DNA of 64,000 nt, taken from Deltaproteobacteria bacterium. GTDB taxonomy: Bacteria; Myxococcota_A; Bradymonadia; REDH01. The stretch covers positions 1 to 64,000 of the forward strand of contig REDH01000196.1 in the NCBI GenBank assembly GCA_007693585.1, given 5' to 3'. Positions 17,853 to 26,396 of the stretch are shown here, piece after piece. Made by a program: the position numbers and the translations under genes. Below the pieces are notes generated by a model that was given only the letters and a program-made list of their open reading frames with translations, made no database searches and was not told the DNA's origin. Numbering within the stretch: position 1 is the first letter of the stretch; each line of letters begins with the position of its first letter.

Positions 17853-18683
17853 TCAGTTGAGCTCGACCACCACGCTGGTCATCAACCCCACCCCGTAGAG
17901 GCTGTGGCTGCCGTGGTTCTCGGTGAGTGCCTGAGCGTCCTCCCGCGTGACCAGACCGAAGTGCACGGCCTCGATGCGGTACATGCCGGCCGCCGGAAAC
18001 GCGCTGCCGGGCAACCGGGCCTCGTCCCGTGCCCCCGTGCGCAGCCGCTCGAGCGCGAGGGGCACATCGCCGGGGCCTTCCAGACCGAAGCTGGAGAAGG
18101 TCGGCTCCTCGGCACCGCCGAGACGGATGACCCGGAGCCACACGCCGTCGGCGGCGCCCCCGAGGACGATGTCCACGGGCTCTCCGGCGAAGAGCACGAG
18201 CTGCGTGGGAGCGATCTCGAGGGTGTGCTGTCGGGTGGGAGCGGCGATCGCGGCCTCGAATTCGCTCTCGCGGCCCTCCTCGTCGTTGTGCCGGAAGAAG
18301 AAGCGGGTCGTCACCCCCGGCGACACGACCCAGCCCCCGCGGTCGGAGCGGGTCTCGAAGACCCCGCCGAGACTGGTGCCGAAGAACGGGTGTCGCCCTT
18401 CCTCGATCCCGAGCTCGGGCAGGTAGACCCCGTCGAGCCAGGCCGCGTTGCCGCCGTCGATTCGTGCGGTCATCAGCTCAGCCTGGAAGGCGCCGTCACT
18501 GCGCTCGTGCACGAGCCCGATGGCGTGCACGGTCCCGCGCAGGTGCGTGGGGTCGCCTCCGCCCCCCCCATCGGTGGCCCGGAGCTCGGAGCACGAGGCG
18601 AGGGCGACGGACGCGACGAGGAGCAGGAGGGTCCGCGCGGCCCGGGCCGGGCGGTGCGGTCGAGGATCAGTCGAATTCGACAC
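17853..18683 (-). CDS. Hypothetical lipoprotein
   Basis: About 276 residues. The Arg-rich n-region and hydrophobic core end in LASC, a lipobox. A Gly-rich linker leads to a domain with regular beta-strand pattern (TVHAIGLVHER, GGVFETRSDRGGWVVSPGVTTRFFF, EIAPTQLVLFAGEPVDIVLGG) that I cannot assign. The GTG at 18683 overlaps the end of the double-FHA gene by 17 bases; a TTG at 18701 would extend it by six residues. The overlap suggests it is translated with that gene. It converges with the second IgGFc-type gene, with 16 bases between stops. Confidence 0.7.
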   Translation of the reverse strand: MSNSTDPRPHRPARAARTLLLLVASVALASCSELRATDGGGGGDPTHLRGTVHAIGLVHERSDGAFQAELMTARIDGGNAAWLDGVYLPELGIEEGRHPFFGTSLGGVFETRSDRGGWVVSPGVTTRFFFRHNDEEGRESEFEAAIAAPTRQHTLEIAPTQLVLFAGEPVDIVLGGAADGVWLRVIRLGGAEEPTFSSFGLEGPGDVPLALERLRTGARDEARLPGSAFPAAGMYRIEAVHFGLVTREDAQALTENHGSHSLYGVGLMTSVVVELN

Positions 18684-19665
18684 GGAAGAGCTGCTGTCCA
18701 AGGAAGATGAAGTCCCCGGGGCCGAGCTGCTTTCGCTCCCAGATCTTCACCCAGGTGCCGTTGGAGGACTGGAGGTCGACGAGGTAGTAGTGTCCGTCCT
18801 CGCGGGGGAAGACCTGCGCGTGCCGAGAGGACATGAACTTGTCCCGCGGGAAGATGACATCGCCCTTTTCGCGGCCGATGACGGCTCCTGCTTCGGGAAG
18901 GCAGTGGACGTTCTGCACGATTCCCCCGATGCCGATCTGGAGAAGCTTGTACAGTCCACCCGGGGGAGGCGAGCCCATGTAGCGGGTTCCATCGGACGAG
19001 CGTGCGCGGGGAGCGATCTCGTGTTCGAAGCGCTCGAAGCGCAGGACCTGACGACCCATGAGGAAGGTGTCGCCGGGGGTCAGCTTCACCTCCTCGCGCA
19101 GCTTCACGTAGGTTCCGTTGAGGCTGTAGAGGTCCTCGAGGAAGACGCGGTCCCCGTCGGTGGTCACCCGAGCATGCTTCGGGCTCAGGAAGGTGTCCGT
19201 GGGGAAGCGGACATCTCCGCCGCGGCCGACGATCGTGTCGGCGAACTCGAGCCGGATGTGCTGTCCGTCCTTGCCGTCCTCATTGATGGAGACGAGCGTG
19301 ACCCGAGCGGTGGCCGCACGGCGTTCGGCAGTGGGCTGGGAGCGGAGCGCTTCGGCGCGGGCGTGGGCGCCGCGCAGATCGGCCCCGCACTCCTTGCAGA
19401 AGCGAGCGTCGGCCGCGTTCTCGTGGCCGCAATGGGGACACGCCACCGCCGGCGGAGCGGTGGCCACCTGGGCCGAAGATGCGGCGGCCCCTCCCTGGGC
19501 CACACCCCGGAGCGCTCCCGTGGCCGGAGGGACCGGCAGCTCCCGCAGGAGATACGACGGACGCGCCGCCTCCTCGCCCCGGACCCGCAGGACATGGTCG
19601 TCTTCGATCTCCAGGGCCTTGAGAAGGGCCGTGGTCAGGTCGGGATCTGCTTGACTCGTGCTCAT
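18667..19665 (-). CDS. Zinc-ribbon protein with two FHA domains
   Basis: 332 residues. A zinc ribbon (CPHCG...FCKECG, Cys76/79/90/93) follows a variable N-terminus. Two forkhead-associated domains follow, at about residues 122-212 (GRG at 147-149, SPKH 161-164, LNG 182-184) and 237-332 (GRE 264-266, SSRHA 279-283, SSNGTW 300-305). FHA domains bind phosphothreonine peptides, so the protein is probably a reader for Ser/Thr kinases; the divergent neighbour at 20092 encodes such a kinase. The ATG at 19665 was chosen over a 18-residue longer form lacking conserved sequence. Cytoplasmic. Confidence 0.9.
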   Translation of the reverse strand: MSTSQADPDLTTALLKALEIEDDHVLRVRGEEAARPSYLLRELPVPPATGALRGVAQGGAAASSAQVATAPPAVACPHCGHENAADARFCKECGADLRGAHARAEALRSQPTAERRAATARVTLVSINEDGKDGQHIRLEFADTIVGRGGDVRFPTDTFLSPKHARVTTDGDRVFLEDLYSLNGTYVKLREEVKLTPGDTFLMGRQVLRFERFEHEIAPRARSSDGTRYMGSPPPGGLYKLLQIGIGGIVQNVHCLPEAGAVIGREKGDVIFPRDKFMSSRHAQVFPREDGHYYLVDLQSSNGTWVKIWERKQLGPGDFIFLGQQLFRVEFD

Positions 19666-20091
19666 GAGGTCACGCTTCGGAGCCGGGGGGCGGGAATCGG
19701 AAGCAGGCTGCACCTGCACCGGGTGCAGCGTACCACGGCTGCGCCCACGATGGCACTATTCCGCAACCGACGCCGGATCAATCCGGACGTTGAGGATCCG
19801 GTCCGACCTCCCGGTCCGCGTACCGACGATTCCTGCTCTTCCTCTTCGCCCGAATCGTGCTCGATCACGCCACAGATCCTGCGGTCGATCTCCGGGGCGC
19901 ACGGAACGCGAGCGCAGGGACGGTGCGCCGGCCACCCCCTACTTGTGGACCGTGACGCAGCGTGATACGGTCGGAAATTGTGCAGGAGGGACGGCGTTCG
20001 TGACGGCCCGCATCCCCGATGATGTTCAGACTTCCGCTGGTGCGCTGACAGCGATCCGAACTGTCCGCTCTCCCCCCATGGAGTGATTGGC
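19666..20091. other. Divergent regulatory region between the double-FHA gene and the Ser/Thr kinase gene
   Basis: No gene is seen. The region contains a short palindrome, CTGCACC-G-GGTGCAG (19714-19728), about 50 bases upstream of the FHA start, which might be an operator. It also contains a weak plus-strand promoter candidate, TTGTGG (19943-19948) and TACGGT (19966-19971) with a 17-base spacer. Confidence 0.35.
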
Positions 20092-21426
20092 GTGAACTTC
20101 GATACCATGACGGACCAGCTGGCCGAGCCCGCACCCATCGAACTCGAGGGCCGCAAGATCTTCGGTGACTACACCGTCAAGAAGAAGCTCGGCGAAGGGG
20201 GAATGGGCGCGGTATATCTCGTCGAGAACGACGAGATCGGACACCGCATGGCCATCAAGGTGCTGCACGGACACGTCGGTGGAAACTCCGAAATGGCCAA
20301 GCGCTTCAACCGCGAAGCCAAGGCCATCGCGCGGCTGACCAGCCAGAACACCATCCGCGTCTTCATCTTCGGACGCACCGAGGACAACCTCACGTACCTC
20401 GGCATGGAGTTCGTCAAGGGAAAGTCGCTTCGGGACGTGCTCTTCGAGGAAGGACCGTTCGACACGAAGCGCTGCATCAACATCCTCAGACAGTGCCTCC
20501 ACGCGCTGCACGAAGCCCACGAACTCGGCATCGTCCACCGGGACCTCAAGCCCGACAACATCATGATCACGGAGTACCGGAGCACCACCGACTTCGTGAA
20601 GGTCCTCGACTTCGGGATCGCCAAGGTCAAGGAGCCGGACGGAAAGCCCACCCAGAAGCTCACCCAGGCCGGAGTGGTCTACGGAACCCCCGAATACCTC
20701 TCCCCCGAGCAGGCACAGGCCCTACCCCTCGACGGGCGCTCCGACCTCTACTCCCTCGGCGTCATCCTCTACGAGATGGTCACCGGAAAGGTCCCCTTCG
20801 AAAGCGCAACCGCCGTCGGTATCCTCTCCCATCACGTCTACACCGAGCCGACCCCACCCAGCCAGGCCTGCAGGCACCCCGTCGACCCGCGGGTCGAGAA
20901 GATCATCTTGAAGTCCCTCCTCAAGGACCCCGACCAGCGCCACCAGAGCGCCATGGACTTCCTGCAGGAGCTCGAGGACATCGAGAATGATCTCACCGGC
21001 GGCAAGGCCACCCGCACCGCCATGATCGACCCGCGCCAGCTCCACATGGTCATGCAGGCGGCGCGCGCCCGACAGGCCGGAGCCGACGCCAGCGCCAGCA
21101 CCTTCGACATGGAGCGCACCGCGCCCATGAACGACCCGCGGCTCCAGGCACAGCCCCAGCCCACACCTGCGCCACAGCATACACCGCAACCCGGACCGCA
21201 GACCGCGCCCGGACCGCAGGGGCAGTTCCGCGGACACACCCAGCAGACCGTCCAGAACCCGGCACCCCAGGACCGCTCCATGGTCCTCTACGGCGTCATC
21301 GGTCTGCTCGCCGTCATCCTGCTGGTGCTGCTCGCCGCCCTCGCCTGGGTCTCCCTCACGGACAGCGGCGCCACACCCCCGGCCATCGAGGAGGCCGCCC
21401 CGGCCACCGAAGCGGCCGACCCCTGA
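20092..21426 (+). CDS. Membrane-anchored Ser/Thr protein kinase
   Basis: 444 residues. A complete eukaryotic-type kinase domain at about residues 25-295 has the glycine loop GEGGMG (34-39), catalytic Lys56 (AIK), HRDLKPDN (149-156), DFG (173-175) and the APE-like SPEQ. A Pro/Gln-rich linker (about 340-395) leads to one membrane helix (399-421) and a short extracytoplasmic tail, so the kinase sits at the inner membrane. The GTG at 20092 was chosen because GGAG lies eight bases upstream; GTG 20083 and ATG 20107 are alternatives. Divergent from the double-FHA gene, a likely phosphopeptide partner. Confidence 0.92.
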   Translation: MNFDTMTDQLAEPAPIELEGRKIFGDYTVKKKLGEGGMGAVYLVENDEIGHRMAIKVLHGHVGGNSEMAKRFNREAKAIARLTSQNTIRVFIFGRTEDNLTYLGMEFVKGKSLRDVLFEEGPFDTKRCINILRQCLHALHEAHELGIVHRDLKPDNIMITEYRSTTDFVKVLDFGIAKVKEPDGKPTQKLTQAGVVYGTPEYLSPEQAQALPLDGRSDLYSLGVILYEMVTGKVPFESATAVGILSHHVYTEPTPPSQACRHPVDPRVEKIILKSLLKDPDQRHQSAMDFLQELEDIENDLTGGKATRTAMIDPRQLHMVMQAARARQAGADASASTFDMERTAPMNDPRLQAQPQPTPAPQHTPQPGPQTAPGPQGQFRGHTQQTVQNPAPQDRSMVLYGVIGLLAVILLVLLAALAWVSLTDSGATPPAIEEAAPATEAADP

Positions 21427-21438
21427 ACGACCCGCGAC

Positions 21439-22818
21439 TCAGCGACCCCCGCTCAGCTCGATCAGGGCCCAGGCCGCCGAACGAATCCCCTGCCAGTAGT
21501 TCTCCAACTCGAACTTCTCGTTCGGAGAATGCAGGCGATCGTCCTCCAGACCGAAGCCCATCAGCACGCTGGGAAGCCCGAGCAGGCGAACGAAACTCGC
21601 CACCACCGGAATGCTCCCCCCGCTGTGCCCCAGCACCGGCGCCACACCCCAGACCCGCTCCAGCGCTCGGGACACCGCGACGAGCTCGGGCGTATCACGG
21701 TCGATCCGGAACGGCACCCCCCCATGGTGCGGATCCACATCCACCGTGAGCCCGGCCGGACATCGCTCACGGAAGTAGGCCGCAAGCATCGCCGTCACTT
21801 CCTCCGGATCCTGATCCGGCACCAGACGACAGGACACCTTCGCGTGCGCCTCCGCAGGAAGTACCGTCTTCGCTCCCGCACCCGTATAGCCCCCCCACAG
21901 ACCGTTCACATCCACCGTCGGGCGCACCGTCATGCGCTCCAGCGCCGTCCACCCCGCCTCGCCCACGAGCTCCGTCACCCCGATCTCCTCCCGAAGCGCC
22001 GACTCGTCATGCCCCAGCGCCGCCATCTCCCGACGCTCGGACTCCGGAAGATCCCGCACCCGGTCGTAGAAGCCCGGCACGGTCACGCGGCCACTCTCGT
22101 CCAGCAGACCTCCCAGCATCCGCGCGAGACCGAGCGCAGGGTTCGCCACACCTCCGCCGAAGAGCCCGGAGTGGAGGTCGTGCGACGCGCCGCGAACATG
22201 CACCTCGACGTACGACAGCCCGCGCAGCCCCACCGTCAGCATGGGCCGCCCCCGCGCAAACATGCTCGTGTCCGAGATGAGCACGATGTCCGCCGCCAGA
22301 CGATCCCGGTTCTCCTCCAGGTACGCATCCAGGTGACGGCTCCCCACCTCCTCCTCCCCCTCGAAGATCATCTTCACGTTGACCGGAAGCGTCCCCGACG
22401 TGGCCAGCAGCGCCTCCACGGCCTTCACATGGCAGTACATCTGCCCCTTGTCGTCCGTGGCGCCGCGCGCCACGATCCGGGTACCATCCTCGATCACCGG
22501 CTCGAAGGGCGGATTTCGCCAGAGCTCCAGCGGATCCGCCGGCTGAACGTCATAGTGACCGTAGATCAGGACTGTGGGTGCACCGGGAGCATTCAGCCAC
22601 TCCGCGTACACGACCGGATGTCCCGGGGTGGCATGCACCTCGGCCACAAGGCCCGCCTCCTCGCACCGATCGCGCAACCACCGGGCACAACGAGCCACAT
22701 CGCTCGCGTGTGCGGGATCGGTGGACACGCTGGGGATTCGCAGGAAATCCTTCAGCTCTTCAAGGTGGCGCTCACGCTCGCGGTGCAGCCAGTCGTCGGG
22801 GTTCCAGTCTGTGGGCAT
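21439..22818 (-). CDS. M20 family metallopeptidase (dipeptidase)
   Basis: 459 residues, normal for cytosolic M20 dipeptidases. The di-zinc site motifs are present: GHYDVQP (metal His88), GATDDKG (Asp122 region) and EGEEEVGS (catalytic Glu/metal Glu near 155-157), plus the dimerisation-domain insert (about 200-360) and a final HSPNEKF with metal His. It should hydrolyse dipeptides or short peptides in the cytoplasm; the substrate is unknown. The ATG at 22818 has GGAG seven bases upstream and was preferred over GTG 22854. It lies 54 bases downstream of the HEAT-like gene on the same strand. Confidence 0.92.
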   Translation of the reverse strand: MPTDWNPDDWLHRERERHLEELKDFLRIPSVSTDPAHASDVARCARWLRDRCEEAGLVAEVHATPGHPVVYAEWLNAPGAPTVLIYGHYDVQPADPLELWRNPPFEPVIEDGTRIVARGATDDKGQMYCHVKAVEALLATSGTLPVNVKMIFEGEEEVGSRHLDAYLEENRDRLAADIVLISDTSMFARGRPMLTVGLRGLSYVEVHVRGASHDLHSGLFGGGVANPALGLARMLGGLLDESGRVTVPGFYDRVRDLPESERREMAALGHDESALREEIGVTELVGEAGWTALERMTVRPTVDVNGLWGGYTGAGAKTVLPAEAHAKVSCRLVPDQDPEEVTAMLAAYFRERCPAGLTVDVDPHHGGVPFRIDRDTPELVAVSRALERVWGVAPVLGHSGGSIPVVASFVRLLGLPSVLMGFGLEDDRLHSPNEKFELENYWQGIRSAAWALIELSGGR

Positions 22819-22872
22819 CGCTCGCTCCAGGAAGGAAAGGTCCTTGTACTTCACGAAACGGGGGCTCCCCCG

Positions 22873-24741
22873 TCACTGCGGTCCACACTGGCGACGCCAT
22901 GCATCATGCACAAGGATCCCCAGTTCCCGGTATCCGGGCCCCTGAGGAGCACGCGCCGTACGCTCGCGCTCGAGCCAGTCCAGCGGCAAGTCCGTCCCGT
23001 CCGCAGATGCCCGAAGGGCGAGAAGCGTCACCCCCCACCGGTGCCCGGAGCGGGTCACCGGCCCATCCGGATCCGCTTCCGCACCGTACAGACGTTCGAG
23101 TTCCGCAACGGCGTCGACCGACAGTCGGGCCCGCAGCGCGAGCGCCAGCGCACGCTCCGCGATCTCGCGTTCCCCCGAAGCGAGCCCGGAAAGAACGGCT
23201 TCCCGCCACGCCGACGACGCAACCAGCTCGCCGATGACGTGCTCCGACACCCGCGGCGCGAGGAGCCACGTCCCGTCACGCGACAATTCGAGGGCAAGAG
23301 GAGCACCGAACCGGCCCAGCTGCGGCAGCACGCGCTCGAGCCACCATCCCTCGGGCTCGAGCTCCGTCGACAGCGCGGCGACCCACTCTTCCCAGCGGCC
23401 TGCAGACCACAGGCCAGCCGCATGAGAAAGCTGCCACTGCGGCAGGGTACCCTCCCGCATCAGGCCGAGCAGCGGCGCGGGATCGGGCGACGACACGGCA
23501 GCCACCAGCTCCGCGGAGACCTCGCCGTCCAGATCGCGAAGGACCCCCGCGTCCCCCCGATGCCGGGCCAGCGCCAGAACCGAGAGCACCCCCGTACGGC
23601 CTCGTGGCCGACCGGCCTGGTTCGCGAGACGCTCCAGCGCCGCCTCCGGCAGCTCCGCCATCCCCGCCTTCACCATGACAACCGCCACCAGGGCCGCCAT
23701 GGGGCGCGCGTCGCGCTCGACCGTCTCGAACGTCCGCCGCAGACGGCCGTGCGACCGTTCGTCAGCGAGAGACGCTCCGGCACCGAGGAGCGACTGCAGG
23801 AGAAGACTCTCCAGCGCCGTGGACCGCGGGCGCGCGCTCAGCAACTGGAGCCGCACCCTCATCAGGGCCTCCCCTTCCATCCCTGACTGCTCGAGCCGCT
23901 CCACGCTGTCCAGCAACAAGTCGAGATCCTCGTCCCGTAGCGCCTCGGCAGCCGCCTCCCAAGCCTGGAGCGCCCCGTCCCCGAGAACCGCGGCACGCTC
24001 CGCCTGGAGCAGGCGCCGCAACCGCTCCGGCTCCAGGTGGTCCAGCAGCTCCGGAACGACGAACGATGCCTCGATCGCCGCGTACGCACAGGCCCGCTGA
24101 CCCGATACGTCGGCACAGGGAGCACCGGGGCCCCACAACCGCTCCAGCGCGGCCAGAGGATACTGCACCGCCGTCCGCACACCCGACTCCAGAGACCGCT
24201 CACTGCCAGCCCCTCCCTCGTGCCGCGCGATCACGTCCACGAGCCCGTCGATCCCCACTTCCCCTCCCCGCGCAAGGTGATGCACGGCGACGAAGCGTGG
24301 GGCGAGCTCGCCCCGGTGGCGCATGAGCAGACGCACCGCGACCGCCGCCGCATCACGCTCCGACCGGTCGGCAAGTACCTCGAGGAGCAGGGCCCCGTTC
24401 GCATCCGCCTCCACCACCGCGCGCACCCGAGCGTCGATGTCCGCCCCCGTGGCCTCCAGATGCGCGATCTGCGCCTCGACAAGCTCGCGTCGCGCCTGAA
24501 GGGCCGGACCACCTCCTCCACCGCCTGCCGGAAGCGCGCGCAGATGCACCTCGGCCGCAGCACACGCCGCGGCATCGGAGGACACGACCAACGGCTCCGC
24601 CCCCTCCGAACCGGGGGCGGACCCACCGCAGCCGCGCGAACACGAGGCACCCGTCCCCGACAGCAGCGCCACACTGCACAGGAGGGCGAAGGGAACGCGC
24701 GATCGAAAGCGCGCGCGAGCGGACCTGGACGGCATCTTCAT
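22873..24741 (-). CDS. Hypothetical exported helical-repeat protein
   Basis: 622 residues, unknown function. An Arg-rich n-region and hydrophobic segment (about 14-32) are followed by Cys residues (GASCSRGCGG), so it is exported and possibly a lipoprotein with an atypical lipobox. The rest is almost entirely Leu/Ala/Glu/Arg-rich amphipathic helix pairs resembling HEAT repeats, for example LLMRHRGELAPRFVAVHHL. No catalytic motif is seen. The ATG at 24741 was chosen because a GAAG lies upstream and hydrophobic signal sequence starts soon after. It is divergent from hisS and precedes the M20 peptidase on the same strand. Confidence 0.75.
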   Translation of the reverse strand: MKMPSRSARARFRSRVPFALLCSVALLSGTGASCSRGCGGSAPGSEGAEPLVVSSDAAACAAAEVHLRALPAGGGGGGPALQARRELVEAQIAHLEATGADIDARVRAVVEADANGALLLEVLADRSERDAAAVAVRLLMRHRGELAPRFVAVHHLARGGEVGIDGLVDVIARHEGGAGSERSLESGVRTAVQYPLAALERLWGPGAPCADVSGQRACAYAAIEASFVVPELLDHLEPERLRRLLQAERAAVLGDGALQAWEAAAEALRDEDLDLLLDSVERLEQSGMEGEALMRVRLQLLSARPRSTALESLLLQSLLGAGASLADERSHGRLRRTFETVERDARPMAALVAVVMVKAGMAELPEAALERLANQAGRPRGRTGVLSVLALARHRGDAGVLRDLDGEVSAELVAAVSSPDPAPLLGLMREGTLPQWQLSHAAGLWSAGRWEEWVAALSTELEPEGWWLERVLPQLGRFGAPLALELSRDGTWLLAPRVSEHVIGELVASSAWREAVLSGLASGEREIAERALALALRARLSVDAVAELERLYGAEADPDGPVTRSGHRWGVTLLALRASADGTDLPLDWLERERTARAPQGPGYRELGILVHDAWRRQCGPQ

Positions 24742-24855
24742 GGGAGACTTCACAGCGGCCCGGAGCCGGAATTGGAGAGAGGAGAGCGACCGCAGGGCGC
24801 CCGACACCGGAGATACGGTGAACGGTTCCGGCGGACAAGGGCCGCGGCAGACGGG

Positions 24856-24883
24856 TTGCGTCCCGCACACCGACCGCTATGCT
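24856..24883 (+). promoter_or_regulatory. Candidate promoter of hisS
   Basis: -35 like TTGCGT (24856-24861), 16-base spacer, -10 like TATGCT (24878-24883), 43 bases before the ATG. Confidence 0.4.
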
Positions 24884-24926
24884 CGCGCCGCCCCGGCTCC
24901 GCGGCCCCCCACCCTCCACGAGCACC

Positions 24927-26324
24927 ATGGCCCTCTCCACCAAGCCCCCAAGCGGTACCCGCGACTTCCTGGCCCCTGCGGTGCGCCGGAGACGACAGGT
25001 CCTCGACACCATCCGCACCGCGTACGAGCGCCACGGCTTCGAACCGCTGGAGACTCCGGCCTTCGAGCGAATCGACACCCTGACCGGAAAGTACGGTGAC
25101 GAAGGCGATCAACTCCTGTTCCGCATCCTCAAGCGCGGACAGAAACTCGACGAAGCCCTCGCCGCCCGGGACGCGGAACGCCTCGTCGACTTCGGCCTGA
25201 GGTACGACCTCACCGTCCCCCTGGCGCGGGTGGTCGCCGCACACCGCGGACAGCTCCCCGCCGTCTACAAGCGCTATCAGGCACAGCCCGTATGGCGGGC
25301 TGACCGCCCACAGAAGGGCCGGTTCCGGGAGTTCTGGCAGTGCGACGTCGACTGCGTCGGCACCACGAGCATCCTCGCCGAAGTCGAGGTGATCAGCGCC
25401 GTGTCCGAAGCCCTCCGAAGCCTCGGACTCCACGACTTCACCATCCGGCTCAACGATCGCCGCATCCTCGGCGGACTGATGCAGGTGAACGACATCGCCC
25501 CCGAACGCGAGGCGGGCGTGCTGACCATCATCGACAAGCTCGACAAGATCGGCACCGGCGGGGTCCGCAGCGAACTGCTCGCAGGAGGTCTCCTCCCCGC
25601 GCAGGTCGACGCCCTTCTGCACAGTGTCGCACCCGCGACCGCGGAGGCCGAGAGTCGACCCGCAGAGCTTGCGTCCTTCGATGCGCTCTTTCGCGAGCGC
25701 TCCGCGAACGGGCTCGCGGGCGTCAAGAGGCTGCACTCCCTCCTGTCGATGCTCCCCGCCGGTTCCCGACCGCACGGAGAAGGCATCCCCCTCGTGTTCG
25801 ACCCCTCGCTCGCACGAGGCCTGTCCTACTACACGGGCCCGATCTTCGAGATCGCCGTGGACGGGCTCGCCGGATCCATGGGCGGCGGCGGCCGATACGA
25901 CGGGCTGGTCGGCATGTTCGCCGGAAAGGAGATCCCCGCCGTGGGCTTCTCGCTCGGGTTCGAGCGCCTCCTGGTCGTCCTCGAGGAGCGCGGGTTCTTC
26001 CGGGACGAGCTTCCCACCGTCGACGTGCTCGTCGCCCTGCTCGACGAGGATGAACTCCCGCACTGCATCCGGCTCGCGCGGTCGATGCGGCGAGCAGGGC
26101 TGCGTGTCGACGTGCAGGCCGATCCGATCAAGCTCGGCAAGCAGTTTCGGCTGGCCGAGGAACGCGGCATCCGGTTCGTCGCCATCCTCGGACGAAGGGA
26201 GGTCGAGTCCGGAACGGTCAACCTCAAGGACCTGCTGAGTGGCGAACAGACCACCGTGGGCCAGTCCGAGTGTGCCGCTTCTCTTCGCGCGCTGCGGGAC
26301 ACGCGGTCCACGAGACCCGGCTGA
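24927..26324 (+). CDS. hisS: Histidyl-tRNA synthetase
   Basis: 465 residues. Class II synthetase core (about 5-350) contains the HisS signatures RYDLTVPLAR (92-101), motif 2 GRFREFWQCDVD (131-142), the histidine-binding loop RGLSYYTG (297-304) and motif 3 GFSLGFERL (340-348). The anticodon-binding domain follows at about 363-460. It charges tRNA-His. The complete anticodon domain and intact histidine loops argue against the regulatory paralogue HisZ. The sequence is close to the eukaryote-like/archaeal branch in carrying the KYGDEGDQLLFR segment. It converges with hutH, 72 bases apart. Confidence 0.93.
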   Translation: MALSTKPPSGTRDFLAPAVRRRRQVLDTIRTAYERHGFEPLETPAFERIDTLTGKYGDEGDQLLFRILKRGQKLDEALAARDAERLVDFGLRYDLTVPLARVVAAHRGQLPAVYKRYQAQPVWRADRPQKGRFREFWQCDVDCVGTTSILAEVEVISAVSEALRSLGLHDFTIRLNDRRILGGLMQVNDIAPEREAGVLTIIDKLDKIGTGGVRSELLAGGLLPAQVDALLHSVAPATAEAESRPAELASFDALFRERSANGLAGVKRLHSLLSMLPAGSRPHGEGIPLVFDPSLARGLSYYTGPIFEIAVDGLAGSMGGGGRYDGLVGMFAGKEIPAVGFSLGFERLLVVLEERGFFRDELPTVDVLVALLDEDELPHCIRLARSMRRAGLRVDVQADPIKLGKQFRLAEERGIRFVAILGRREVESGTVNLKDLLSGEQTTVGQSECAASLRALRDTRSTRPG

Positions 26325-26396
26325 TCCACCCCCCGGGCCGCGCTCGACCCGCCTGCGCCGGGCGGCGACGCAGATCGGTCCAGGCGGGAGGAGCCC

